Source: Colletotrichum lupini (Eukaryota; Ascomycota; Sordariomycetes; Glomerellales; Glomerellaceae). Taken from it: a stretch of 64,000 nt of DNA. A program made the translations under genes and the position numbers. Position 1 is the stretch's first letter; every line of letters begins with the position of its first letter. Positions 1 to 11,472 of this stretch are shown piece after piece. The DNA is taken from positions 2,914,001-2,978,000 of the forward strand of contig NC_064676.1 of the NCBI RefSeq assembly GCF_023278565.1, read 5' to 3'. The notes below the pieces were generated by a model. That model was not told the DNA's origin. It saw only the letters and a list, made by a program, of their open reading frames with translations, and did no database searches.

Positions 1-39
1 ACTTGTCTAAAGAATGACTTCATGTTCGTGATGGCATAC

Positions 40-87
40 CTCTTCTTGATCGACGGCAAGCAAAACTGGTTCGTTGTCTTGGGACAT
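40..87 (-). CDS. LaeA-like methyltransferase, first exon only (cut by window edge)
   Basis: A start codon at 87 opens a 16-codon reading frame beginning MSQDNEPVLLAVDQEE, followed at once by a GTATGC splice donor. This matches the short N-terminal exon of the neighbouring methyltransferase genes in length, acidic composition and phase 0 ending. The upstream palindrome GCATATGC sits 221 bp before the ATG, as in the neighbours. The catalytic exons lie beyond position 1 and cannot be seen, so identity rests on exon form and promoter resemblance, and intactness is unknown. Confidence 0.6.
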
Positions 88-307
88 GTTGCACGTTCTG
101 AAGTCAACTATTTCCGAACTCAACGGGAAAGATTGCTGATGAGAGACTACAGAACACAGCGCGATATCGGATTGCCAATAAGCTATAAACTGTGATAATA
201 ATCGAAGTTGGCGCGGGGGGAAGCAACTGTTTTGTGGCGAGAACAGAAGAGCTTATGCGAACCCCTCTTCGTGGCCAGAGTACGCTGCGAAACCAACAGG
301 CAAACAC

Positions 308-315
308 GCATATGC
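308..315. promoter_or_regulatory. GCATATGC palindrome upstream of the edge methyltransferase
   Basis: An 8-bp perfect palindrome 221 bp before the ATG at 87. Reading in the gene's direction it is followed by a GTTTGCCTGTTGGTTTC block and then GAAGAGGGGT, an order shared with the copies at 3177, 4588 and 7130. Inferred to be a conserved regulatory site; no binding factor is known from the sequence. Confidence 0.55.
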
Positions 316-1399
316 ACCTCGGCGGTGCATTTCTCTCATTGCAGAAATTTGTGGACCTATAGGATTCGCGGTCGAATGAGATCTTGGGGGATTGAAGCGT
401 TAATGACAGCTGGAGGCAGATATCTCCAACCGAAGGGTTGCGTTGGTGACCGGGATACTAGTTTCTGGGAACCCAGAATCGGAAAGAGATCCGTATCCGC
501 GGCACAGGTGCTCATCCACATTTGCTGCCAAGGCGAAGACTCGGCAAACAACAATGACGGACCTTGTTTTCGTTCCACGATAAATTTAATGCGGTATAAG
601 GCCATGTAGTCGCGGCACGCTGAGGGCTTGAGACATACCAGTGTTCAGTCCAGGTCAAGACGAGAACAGAGAACGCCATAGACCTGAATGCTTTCCCAAG
701 AGCACAAGGGTGCTAACATGCGGTCACGAGATCTGCGCACCAGCACAGGGTGATAGCATAATAGGCTCTTGTGCGAAATGTGACCTTTTGCTTTTCATGT
801 ACTTGCCATTGACTTCTGAATCCGGCTTGCTATTCGTGGAGTACAAGGCATCACATCCCTGCGATGCCCCAGGATGGACCTAGACTAAGGCAACTAGAGC
901 CTAGATCCCGTCCCGAATGCAAGATTTGCTCAACAACATGAGGCTTGGGAATCAAGATATCGAAGGAAAACGCTTTTGTGTATACATTATCTTCTTAAAA
1001 GAACAGCGACTTACATCTGTTGTTGAATAAGTTAAGTCACACACTATCATATTCAGCATTCTTCTCTTATCGGTACTTAAGTCTGCCTTCAGCACTATCC
1101 TTGTTTCCCAACTGGGAGTGAACCCTCCAGATCTACATATGGATTGGAGAATTCATCTCGAGTAACGAGACCGTCAATTTTTGATTGCAAGTTACGGGTC
1201 CCGCTTGCCGAATTCCTCGTTAAAAACGGACAGCCCTGTGGACGCAAGTCTGTGAAGTTGAAGGTGCGCATACTGGATGTAAGACCGTTCCTCTCGAATT
1301 CCTTATTTCCATCGACTTCACGGGCCTATCAGTGGAGCCTAAGTCAGAGTCGGAAGAAACAGAGGCCATAGTGGAAATCAGGCGCCGAGTACCCACCAA
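316..1399. other. Intergenic, no gene seen
   Basis: Only short frames without recognisable domains or convincing splice structure. It holds the upstream region of the edge gene and the 3' side of the next methyltransferase. Confidence 0.6.
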
Positions 1400-2951
1400 C
1401 TAATATGGTTTGCGTCCGATGATGCAATACCTGGGTCGAGTCAACATCATAACGCATATCTGATTGCTGAGAATGCTTACGCTGGCCACCATGCATGGAT
1501 GGTCCTATCCTGGATATTGTCCCGCACATCAACGAGAAAGTCTTCAACCTCGGTGGGCGTCCATTTTAGGGCGCGCGTCAAAGCCGCCATTGTGAAGCCT
1601 TCAAGGCCGCCAGAAACGTTCTCGCCATGCCACATACCAATTTCTTTACACTTTAGGTCTTTAGGCCAAGTGTTAGTAGGCCACTTGCATAGACTGAGCG
1701 ACACATCCACAAATCCAACCTCCACAAGTAGGTCCTTCAGTGGCGGGATATCGACGTAGGGGCGGCCGAACTTCTCTGATGCCTCAAGTAGAAGACTACA
1801 CCATCTCATCAAAGGATGCTCGGGTGTGAGGGTGCCATCGTCTGATCGCGGAAAGAGATCGAACTCTTGTAATTCAATCCATCCACCAGGTTCAAGATTA
1901 CTATATTTCCCCTTGTCAATGTGTAACTCATGCTTGAGGTTATTTAATTTCCGGCACAGTTCACTGGTAAGCCTGAGGTGTATAGACTCACTCAAAACAG
2001 CGACGTAAATAGAGCTCCCAGTCACCAATACTGGATGTCATCACCCGGCTATGGATGTAGGAAAAGGGCCGCGACCAAGTCCAATCTTCCTCGGCATCGT
2101 CAACTTCAAATTTGACGTTCGGGGGCACGCTATGGGGAAGTTAATTTGCCAGGAACGATTTCTTGTAAGTCAAGCCTTTGTTGCAGTCAACTCACTAGAT
2201 TGGAAGAGTTGGAGACAGGTCGATACCATATACCTGTGACGCAGTTTCAGTCAAACACTGTATATTCAAAACATGTGTAGTATCAAGGAATACAGAAGCT
2301 TTGAATACGTATTGGCGGCAGCCCACAATCTTACCTCAGATTCAGGATGCTCGTCACCAAAGTCGAGGACCCAGATGCCGGAGCCAGTTCCGACGTCAAG
2401 CACCCGACCGACTTGGGCACCCTCCATGCAAGGTGGGGCCATGCCAAGTTTGTCATCTAGAGCAAGAAGCCATAAGTGGTGCTGTAGATCTAAATCAAAT
2501 GTTAGAGAAACGACTGAACAAGGGATGTGATCATTTGGAAATTTTACCAAGCCTGTCTAGTTCCTTTTCATCATTAGGTAGGTTGTATTCTATAGCCGGG
2601 TAAGAGAGAGTCTTCCAAGGAGGGACTGAAGCCTGGAAACACGTACTTCCATCTTTGTATCGGTGGTACGTCCTACCATTCTCGGTGCGATACTCAAGAA
2701 GTGATTTACGAAGACTGACGCTCGATGGGACTATGCTCTAGAGGATGAAGGAATGTGTCAGTTATTGGCAGCCCTCAAGTTTAGGGCAACACCCCCTGTA
2801 GCGCAGGCTTGAACTTACATGCATATCTGCTATACCTTCCTGTTTCCGCATCAATTAGCCCACGTCTGACAGAAGATTTGTCTTCGAATCGAAGCCATTT
2901 TTCCCTTACATCGTCCACATCAAGATCGGTAATAATGTTGTCATGAGCCAT
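1400..2951 (-). CDS. LaeA-like (UMTA/TAM-type) SAM-dependent methyltransferase, copy 1
   Basis: Spliced from eight exons into about 318 residues. The start is MAHDNIITDLDVDD at 2951, followed by a GTAAGG donor. Then come the ENGRTYHRYKDG signature exon, a 42-nt exon (YNLPNDEKELDRL), the SAM-binding exon with motif I VLDVGTGSGIW near residue 88, the 38-nt exon VYGIDLSP, the 138-nt exon with VPPNVKFEVDD and YIHSR, the long exon opening NLEPGGWIELQE, and a short last exon ending GRKPY. The family includes LaeA, a nuclear regulator of fungal secondary metabolism; substrates of these paralogues are unknown. No frameshift or stop was found, so the gene looks functional. It is the second unit of the head-to-tail array. 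Confidence 0.88.
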
Positions 2952-3176
2952 GGCGGCCGTGCGTATTGGCCCTTCTGATACTGCTGTAATTCTCTCTCCG
3001 GGTCTTGATTTCAAGTATTATTGACATGGTATGCCAAAAAAAATGTTAAGAGAATTAACAGTAGCGGGGGTGGAACGCGGGCCTTGCAACCCTTTTGTGT
3101 GAAGTCCAATCCCGACCATGCCAGTTCGCCTTTGGCGGACCCCTCTTGGTCGCCAGAGACTCCAACGGACAAGCAT

Positions 3177-3184
3177 GCATATGC
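3177..3184. promoter_or_regulatory. GCATATGC palindrome upstream of copy 1
   Basis: Located 226 bp before the ATG at 2951, within GCATGCATATGC. In gene orientation it is followed by TGCTTGTCCGTTGGAG and then, after a short gap, AAGAGGGGT. This is the same order as upstream of the other array members. Confidence 0.6.
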
Positions 3185-3189
3185 GCGTT

Positions 3190-4040
3190 ACTCCTGCGGC
3201 ACAGACAGCTGTGGACCTGAAGAACACGCAGCGCGTTGGAAGGTCACCAGGTGACGAGATTGAGCTTTGGACATGGGGGGAAACAATGTTTCTTGCGGGT
3301 GGATAGCAATGTCTGTCACTCCAACTGCCCAAGTCCTAGTCCACTCATCCTTGTTCTCGAAGGCTTTTGGACGGCTTTTGGGCGAACGCCGGCACTAACA
3401 ATCCGTTATCTGTCAAGTCAAACGTGCCAACTACGCTGAGCTGTTCCCATTTACAGACTAAATGTACCAAGGTCGGGCTTCGAGAGAATGCCATCCCAAG
3501 GAAGATTACCCAATACGGCCCTTAAGACGCTGCCCAAGGTTACTGCCTCCGCCGGGACTTTCCGTTGGGGCATGATCAAATTGTGACCAACTTCCACTGC
3601 ATTAAGTCATTCCCCTAAAGTTCCTCGAATTACAGATCTGCAGGGTTGATGATGTCGTCGTTCGGAGCCGTAATACTGGAGGACTGAAAGTTCCCCAACC
3701 CATGCTACGCTCCCGAGCCGCGCTAGGAAGGGCTGATTAGACTGAGGTTAAATGCAACCTTCGTACAACCACACAATCGAACTGCACATCTCGGAAGCCT
3801 CGGGTTTTATAATTGAATTCTTGACTACATAACTGAGATATATGGCATATTTGGGCTCACAAGGCCCAAGGTATCTAACGATGACCCAAACTACCCCCGA
3901 TGAATCCTCTCACTATTGAGCACTCATACTTTCCTATGTGTGCTCTGCCTCAAGACGTAGCCGGAGATGACGGTTGGGCTGAGGGAGAAACAGGAGCCTT
4001 CGGGGACGCCGGAGTCGGGGGAGGAGGAATGTCATTCACA
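3190..4040. other. Intergenic, no gene seen
   Basis: Apart from the shared upstream block before copy 1, no gene-like structure was found here. It is where exons 3-8 of the broken copy to the right would be expected, and none of their signatures are present. Confidence 0.55.
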
Positions 4041-4043
4041 TAC

Positions 4044-4356
4044 TACCATCCTTGTATCGGTGATAGGTCCTGCCGTTTTCAAGACGGCAATCAAGAAGAG
4101 AATTGCAAAGACTGGTACTTAATGAGGCTACGCTCTGGAAGATGAGACGGTGTGTGAGATTTTGACCTTCCTCTTCAGTCTGGGGTGCTGCCTCTGACAG
4201 CACGAGTTTGAACTTACACTTCCCACTTCTGAATGAACATCATCCTATCATGTTTACAGTCAGTATACTTCTGAAGCAAAGTTGGTTGTATGACGGAAGA
4301 CTAGAGCCACTTACATCGTCCACGTCAAGCACCGCGGCGTTATTGTCATGAGCCAT
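4044..4356 (-). pseudogene. Broken LaeA-like methyltransferase: exons 1-2 only
   Basis: Exon 1 (ATG at 4356, MAHDNNAAVLDVDD, then GTAAGT) and exon 2 (4044-4134, 91 nt, ending ENGRTYHRYKDG before a GTATGT donor) are preserved in frame and closely resemble copy 1. Exons 3-8, including the SAM-binding motif and the PGG-ELQE exon, are absent. The sequence beyond exon 2 has no similarity to the family. The upstream palindrome is still present 232 bp before the ATG, so a promoter and a truncated transcript are conceivable. Confidence 0.8.
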
Positions 4357-4587
4357 GTTGGCCGTGTCGAAAGCTGCAGTCAATCTTACTGAACCACAGT
4401 ACCGGGTCAAGTTTGTCAACAAGTAAGGTATGTCACAAAACTCGGAGAAAAAAAGGACTGAAGAGTAGCAGCGATGGGGGGTAGGACTGGGCTCTACAAT
4501 CCCTTTTGTGCAAAGCACAAAACCGGCCTTGCCAATATGCCCCCGGCCAACCCGTCTTCTTCGCAAAAGGAACCAACGGGGAAACAT

Positions 4588-4595
4588 GCATATGC
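4588..4595. promoter_or_regulatory. GCATATGC palindrome upstream of the broken copy
   Basis: Located 232 bp before the ATG of the exon 1-2 remnant. In gene orientation it is followed by ATGTTTCCCCGTTGGTTCC and then GAAGACGGGT, nearly the same as upstream of copy 2. Confidence 0.6.
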
Positions 4596-4599
4596 GCAC

Positions 4600-5288
4600 C
4601 GATGGCATTGCCACCGCGTTGCAAACAAATGTGGAACTGAAGAAGATGCGACCGAATAGGAAGGTCCAACTTCGGTCAAGGGGAAAATAGTGTCTCCCAC
4701 TGAATGGATGGTAATGCTTGTCACATCTGACCTCGGCCGCTCCCATCCTTGTCTGCAAAGGCTCGAGGCAAACATCGAGACTGTTAGTCAACTAGCGTTC
4801 CCTTATCTATGCCGCTGGTGTCAACATTGTGCGGTTGCCAAGATGCCAGCTCCACGAACAATAGAGCCTGGCTTTCAACAATGGAAGCCCCGTTCGAAGA
4901 AGACCATTCGGCAAGTGAACGGCAACGTAAGCCATAAGCCATTTGGATAGAGAAATTACGGCGAGCGGAAGCTGTTTATTATTTATGTCTAAGCAAGTCA
5001 CGAAATAACGTCTAGTTATTCCGTGATTGTTCTCTCAGCAAGACATTAAAGCAGGCATGCAGAATTAGAACCGAAGCCGCCCCTCCATCTCTAGTGCATG
5101 CCTTCATGGTTGCTAAGAGATTGAAACTTGCAGCTTGGTGCCGCTGTTTTTTGCCCGTATGATTCGTGGATTGCAAGTCGATCTATCCCTGCAAACCCCT
5201 GGGTAAGACGGACACTAAAGCGACTAGAGCCGCTAGATCCCGTCTCGAACGCAACCTCAGTCGACAACCGTGACTCCGAACAATGTCA
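4600..5288. other. Intergenic, no gene seen
   Basis: Only short frames; none has a recognisable product. It covers the upstream side of the broken copy and the 3' side of copy 2. Confidence 0.55.
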
Positions 5289-6906
5289 TCAAGATGAGCT
5301 CGGTGCTTGGGCCTGAGAGGAAGTAGAAGCAGGAGCCTCAGTTGCAGCTGGAGCTTCTGATGGAGCAGGAGTCTCTGAGGAAGCAGGAGCTGGGGCAGCT
5401 GAGGTTTCTTCCTTATTTGGCTTGCGTCCAATGATGGAGTAGCTAAATCGAGAGTCAGAATGAACCTGATAGCATAGAAATGAATGTGACCTACGTTGGA
5501 AGGTAACCGTGAATTCGCCGGTTGTTGACATCCTTCCGCACGTCAATGAGGAACACGTTAACCTCTTCAGCAGTCCACTCAAAGGCCCTGGTAAACGCTG
5601 CCATGGTGAAACCCTCGATGCCAGCTAGGCCGTTTTCTAGCTGGAGTCTGCCAAGTTGCTTATACTTGGGGTCTTTGGCCCAGTCGTTGAGCGGCCATTT
5701 GAATGCAGTGATAGCAACGTCAACGAATCCGGCAGCCTGCACCTTCTCTGGGAGGCCTTCGGGATCAATGTAAGGACGCCCAAGCTTGATCGTTGCCTCT
5801 TGCAGCAGCTTGCTCCATTTGGAAATCGCGTGGTCTGGGGTCAGCGTCCCGTCATCAGAGTCGCAGTATACAGCAATCTCCTGCAATTCGACCCAACCAC
5901 CAGGTACGAGGTTGCTTTATTGACACACGGATTAGCTTATGCGGTAATCATATGCAGATCGCAACGTAGAAGGATGAATAGACTTACTCATAGCACCTGC
6001 GAAGATACAAATCCCAGTCGCTGATGCTGCCTGTCATAACACGGCTGTGGATATAATTGAAAGGCCTTGAATACGTCCATTCCTCTTCGACGTCATCCAC
6101 CTCAAATCTGACATTTGGTGGCACGCTGAAAGAAATATGTGTTAGCCGATTTTTGCACAACACCTTAGTTCTATGAGCGACGCCTAAGAAAGGGACAAAG
6201 GAGTCGCATACTAGTCAGGAAGGGTTGGAGAGAGGTCAATACCCAGGACCTACGGGAAACAAAAGTCAGTCAAGTATGTTCGGAAACAACTGTTCTCAAT
6301 GTTACGGGAATCTTGGTACCTCAGCGTCGGGGTGATCATCTGCATAGTTGATTGCCCAGATGCCACTGCCGGTACCGACGTCGAGGACTCGTCCAGCTTC
6401 AGCATCCAACTGCCCAGGCGGGGCCATTCCTGATGCGAAGTCCATTGAGATGGCCCAAAGCTCATCCTGCATATCTATGGTGAATGTTAATGAGGGTCTG
6501 TATAGTACATGAGCTAGTGGATTCTACCTAGCCTTTCCATTTCCCTTTCATCGTTGGGAATCGTGTATTCTCAGTCAAAGTTAGAAAAGCTCTTCAATAA
6601 CAGGCCAGATTAAACGCACTGCCATCTTTGTACCGGTGGTATGTTCTGCCGTTCTCGACGCGGTAGTCCAGGATTGAGGCTCGGAGACTGGTGCTTGAAG
6701 AAGCAATGCTCTGTGTCAAGCATGTAAGTAAGACTCATGATACGTTCAAGAGTCGGAGTGTAGCTTGCACATACGCTTCCAATATCTGACCGAGCATCTT
6801 CATGCTAAACGAATTTAGAACAGAATCACAGTTCGGGAGGGCATGGTGGCCTTACCTGATCGTCTGCGACGATTTGGGGTGTTATGGTGGTGCTCGGTTC
6901 GGCCAT
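5289..6906 (-). CDS. LaeA-like methyltransferase, copy 2, with Ala/Pro/Ser-rich tail
   Basis: Nine exons give about 372 residues. The first exon is MAEPSTTITPQIVADDQ, and a small extra exon (HEDARSDIGS) precedes the ENGRTYHRYKDG exon. Motif I is VLDVGTGSGIW, followed by VLGIDLSPTLPD, VPPNVRFEVDDVEEEW with YIHSR, and the long exon NLVPGGWVELQE to IHGYLPT. The last exon reads YSIIGRKP and then runs about 40 residues of alanine, proline, serine, threonine and glutamate, a tail missing from copy 1. In the long exon it resembles the distant copy at 47.5 kb more than its neighbours (FKWPLNDWAKDPKYKQLGR against FKWPLNEWPKDPKYKQLGR). A SAM-dependent methyltransferase role is inferred from the fold motifs; the substrate is unknown. 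Confidence 0.88.
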
Positions 6907-7129
6907 CTTGGAGGATTAGAGCTTTGGCAAGTCTCGTGCCGATCTTGCTGTTTGCCTTTCCAATACTGACGATATCAGAGCACTACTCCGAATGTAAAGA
7001 ATCCTAGGACAGGGTGATGAAGAAAACTGTTGAGGGGTCATTCATTGTTTTTGTGACAAAGACAGTCGATCTCGGCCCGCCACCCCTCTTCTGGGCCGGG
7101 GGTCGGCGAAGGAACCAACGAGCAAACAT

Positions 7130-7137
7130 GCATATGC
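7130..7137. promoter_or_regulatory. GCATATGC palindrome upstream of copy 2
   Basis: Located 224 bp before the ATG at 6906. In gene orientation it is followed by ATGTTTGCTCGTTGGTTCC and then, after a gap, AGAAGAGGGGT, the fullest form of the shared block. Confidence 0.62.
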
Positions 7138-7578
7138 ATCTCGACGGTGCAGTTTCCCCATTGCAGACAATTGCGGGGCAGAAGAGACTATGGTCGAATG
7201 AAGAGATAAAGAATGCGACATGGGCATGTAGGGACAACTTCCAACAGCATCCCGCGATCTAACCACTTGCCACTTCAGTCATTTAACCCCTGCAACCGCA
7301 AAATCTGGACTGCCCACTATCGGAAGCCGTCCCGTGTCCGCGGTGCGCCAAACCCTCACCCATGTCTTCGAATTCTTGATGCCTCGGTCGAATTTCCAGT
7401 CTCGGTCAAGGAATTACACAGCCAGGTCATCGATTTCCTTCGGATGATGAATGTTGATGTTGCCCAATAAATCCCCTCAGATTGGATTGGGATTCTCACC
7501 AATCTGCCCATCCCCCGAATCAGCTGTAGCCAAGCTTGATATTTTCCAGCGAGATCTTAGAGATACATGAAGATAGGT

Positions 7579-9106
7579 TCACTGAGTTGAAGACGGAGTT
7601 GCTGCTGCATTCTGATCTTCAGGCGGGGCTGGAGTGGCTTCTTTCAACGGCTTCCTGCCCACAAGAGTGTAGCTAAAGAGACAGAGTTATCAGTCTTAGA
7701 AAACATTCTTCATGAGAGTGATCCAAGATCAAGAGAAACTTACATAGGCATGTATGAGTGGATTGTCTTGTCCCTCATGTCCTTACGAACACCCACAAGA
7801 AAGACTTGAACCTCCTCCTTCGTCCAATTGTGAACTCGGGTCAAAGGTGCAAGAGCCATAGCTTCAGCGGCATCCACGAAGTTGTGGAAGTTCCATTCGC
7901 CGATTCTCTTGTAGTGGTCGTCTTTTGGCCAGGGGTTGGAGGGCCACTTGAAATCCTGTTGGACGACGTTCTCGAACCCAACATCGACCATTGCCTCCCT
8001 CATCTCGGGGATAGGAGCGAATCTGCGCCCAAACTTCTCTGCAGCTTCTCGGATGAGGGAAGTGAATTGGGCCAGAGGCTTCTCAGGGGGTAGAGTATCA
8101 TCGTCAGCTTTGATGACAAAATCGCCTTCCTGAATCTCAAAATAGCCACCGGGGACGAGATGACTATCAGACAAACAAGTTTGTCAGCTCTGATCGTGAG
8201 GCCTCGCAACGAGAAATCGTCAAGACAATGAGCAATGTGAAGACCGTCGGAGATTCATACTTACTCGTAGGCTTTTTGAATGATCTTCTTCCAATCTGAG
8301 ATAGACCCGTTCATGAATCGAAGGTGGACGTAGTCAAAGGGCCGAGAATATAGCCATTCCTCCTCGACATCGTCGACTTCAAATTTGACATTAGGAGGTA
8401 CGCTTAAACGCATCGTTAGCAGCTTTGCGGGTTTCACTTGGGAGGGTTTACACACTCTCGTGGCTGAATAGGAGACAAATCGACGCCTAGCACCTATGTC
8501 TCAATGTCAGATACCTTGTCCTCTCCTTAACAAAACTCTGGTAGAAATCGGCACCAACCTCCGTCTCTGGGTGTTGGTCACCGTAGTCAATGGCCCACAG
8601 GCCAGTTCCGGTGCCAAGGTCAAGAACGCGACCGACTTTTGCACCTTCGTCACAAGGAGGAGCGAATCCCAATCTCTCATGAAATGTGAGGAGGCAAATC
8701 TCGTGTTGCATATCTGATATATTCAAGTTAGACGAATAGCAATTATACAAGAATATCCCAGGATTGAAGACTTACCCATCCTGTCACTCTCCCTGTCGTC
8801 ATTGGGCCACGCATATTCTGATTTATGTTAGTAGATCATTGGTAACATGAATCTACAGCAGGGAGGATAAACTGACTCCCATCCTTGTATTTATGGTAGG
8901 ATCTTCCATTCTCGATTCTGTACTCAAGGATAGAGTCCTTTACGCTAGTGGTTTCTGAGCGAATGCTCTCAAGATCCTGTTCGCTGTCGGAAATCTGGTT
9001 CGATGCTCATCAGTATTTGGTCACCAACTCGCACGATGTTTGCACAGATTCGTACTTCGTCCTCAGCGACCAGGTGAACCTCGGGGTCGTCCTGTGCGGC
9101 GGCCAT
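7579..9106 (-). CDS. LaeA-like methyltransferase, copy 3
   Basis: About 351 residues, starting MAAAQDDPEVHLVAEDE at 9106. Here the small DSEQDLE exon is fused to the ENGRSYHKYKDG exon with no intron between them, unlike copies 2 and 4, which suggests loss of that intron. The SAM-binding exon reads VLDLGTGTGLWAIDYGDQHP and the next VLGVDLSP. The usual YIHSR is YVHLR, and the long exon opens HLVPGGYFEIQE. A short tail after YTLVGRKP is rich in Ala, Pro and Thr. Its closest relative by eye is copy 4 (shared IGEWN-HNF and YTLVGRKPL). No disabling change was found. Confidence 0.88.
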
Positions 9107-9342
9107 GATGGCAGTGTTTCAAGGCTGTCCTTACGAGTATCTTTTGGTATAAGCGAATGCTCGGGTTTCCTGTGCCTAAAGACTCGCGAAGTGCAGACCA
9201 GTTTCGGAACCTCGCGAGGTGATGATGGTGCGAAGTTTTTGAACATGGCCAGATGAACTGACCCCTCATTGTCAAACCAACCTATGGGCTGCCAAACGCG
9301 GCTTGCCAACCGGTCGCCATCCACATTGTCTACGTGCAGCGC

Positions 9343-9351
9343 GCATGATGC
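9343..9351. promoter_or_regulatory. Possible degenerate form of the upstream palindrome (GCATGATGC)
   Basis: Lies 237 bp before the ATG of copy 3, about where GCATATGC sits in other copies. It has one inserted base and lacks the flanking GTTGGTTCC block, so this is a weak, position-based call. Confidence 0.25.
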
Positions 9352-9904
9352 AGGCGAGCGGCGACGTTGCCTCTTTGCAGACCGAAAAAACTGGAGATGC
9401 GGCAGGGAATAGGAGGAGGCTTCCCCCGCCGCGGGAGGCGGGCTTAACACCCGCCAGGCTAGTGTCTGTTTCTTAGCCGCACCAAACGACTAGAGGGTTC
9501 TCAAAACAGACAACAAACACACGTTTGCTCTGAAATGTAGCGATAGATCTCATCCTCTTGTCGGCCATCCTAGGTCAATATTCAACAGCGATAAGTCAAT
9601 ATGATTTCCTACCACTCAGTATCAACAAGCTTTGAGTCAATAGGCAATGGGGCACCCAGCATGACTGAGGGGAAATCGACTGAGTTTATTAAGCAACTAT
9701 TCGAAGGCTTCAAATCAGTGTTGTCGGTGCCACACTTTCTGATAGGCCAGTCACAACTACCGTTGTATCATATAAGACATCTTCGAAGTTCAGAGCCATG
9801 TCATGTCATCTTCCCAGAGAGGCCGATATCTGAGCTGAAATCTGGCAATCCGTCTTGATTAAGCGATCAACCAGCATGATAAGGCCTTGTGAAGGCCTTG
9901 TGAA
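9352..9904. other. Intergenic, no gene seen
   Basis: No gene-like structure beyond the 3' flank of copy 4. Confidence 0.5.
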
Positions 9905-11472
9905 TCACTGTGGTGAAGTTGAGACCTCAGCTGGAGTGGTCTCAGTAGCCGCCGGCTTAGTCGCCGCCTCCAATGGCTTCCTACCCACAAGCGTGTAGCT
10001 ACAACGTTGTCAGAAAGAATTTCAGCACGGATGAGCACGAAAGCACATTTGGACTTACATGGGAAAGTAGGAGTGAACCTTCGGGTCCCGAAGGTCCTTC
10101 CGCACCTCGGCGGCGAACACCAGGACCTCCTCCTTGGTCCAGCCGTGCACCCGAGTCAACGGCGCTAAGGAGACAGTCTCAACTGCGCCACCAAAGTTGT
10201 GGTAATTCCACTCCCCGATCTTCTTGTACTTGGGGTCCTTGGCCCAAGGATTCGTAGGCCACTTGAAGACGGTCAGCTCCACGTCTTCGAACCCGACCTC
10301 TGTGAGGACGTCCTTCAGATCAGGAACATGGACCAGGGGCACACCCATCTCCACGTAAGCTTCGCGGATCAGGGCGCCGAATCTAGACAATGCCTTCTCG
10401 GGGGGCAGTGTTCCATCGTCGGCGGCTGGGGACATGTCTGACTCTTGTATCTCGTACCATCCGCCGGGCGCGAGGTGGCTTTATGTTTGGAAAGGGTGTC
10501 AGATATCCTTCGCGGAGTTGTACTTTAGTGATAAGACTTACTCGTAGGCCTTCTTGATCATCTTCTTCCAGTCGCTGATGCCGCCCGTGATGATTCGACT
10601 GTGAATGTAGTCGAATGGCTGTGAATAAAGCCACTCCTCCTCGATATCATCAATCTCGAATCTCACATTAGGCGGAACGCTGTGAGAGACGAACGATCAG
10701 TCTTCTGGGTGTCTTGTCATGGCCAACCGGTCTCTCATGCGGAATCAACATACTCTGACGGCTGTACAGGAGAAAGGTCCATGCCCAGCACCTAAAGGAC
10801 AGGTGATCGTTAGCAACCTCTCGATCATTGCGTTTAAGGAGTAAGTGGCGTCACAAAAATTGAAGACTCACTTCGGCTTCAGGATGCAGATCCGCAAAAT
10901 CGATCGCCCATAATCCAGTACCCGTGCCGAGATCGAGAACACGACCAACTTTTGCGCCAGGCTCACATGGAGGTGTTGTGCCGAGCTTTCCATCCCAAGT
11001 GAGATAGAAGATCTCATGCTGCATATCTGATAACCCCTGTCAGTGGGATAAAACACTGGCCGGTGATAGTCTATCTTACCAAGTCTATCGAGCTCTGTCT
11101 CATCATTGGGAACGAGGTATTCTATCGAGCTGGTCAGCCGCTGGATGCAGTCGGAGAGCGCCTGCTTTACCTACTGCCATCCTTGTACTTATGATAAGTT
11201 CGTCCATTTTCTTGGCGCCACTCGAGCATAGATGCCTTGATGCTCGTCGTCTCTGATTGAATACTCTGTCAAAAGAGCAGCATGAGTAAGGAGATCTAAG
11301 TAGTGAGAATACTGCGAGATTGGTGTTGTCCTTACCTGGAGATCGGCCTCGCTGTCGGTCACGTCAACCTGAACTTTGCATTAGTTGTCATCTACTTGGT
11401 GTTTAAAGTTGCAGTTACACGTACATGGTCTTCAGCAACAAGCTGGACCTCGTTATTCACGATAGAAGCCAT
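9905..11472 (-). CDS. LaeA-like methyltransferase, copy 4
   Basis: About 352 residues from nine exons, starting MASIVNNEVQLVAEDH at 11472. The separate small exon VDVTDSEADLQ precedes the ENGRTYHKYKDG exon. Then come YLVPNDETELDRL, the SAM-binding exon VLDLGTGTGLWAIDFADLHP, VLGMDLSPVQP, VPPNVRFEIDDIEEEW with YIHSR, and the long exon HLAPGGWYEIQE to VHSYFPM. The end is YTLVGRKPLEAATKPA with a short Thr/Ala/Pro tail. All splice junctions keep phase and there are no internal stops. It pairs with copy 3 by sequence and is probably a recent duplicate of it. Confidence 0.88.
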
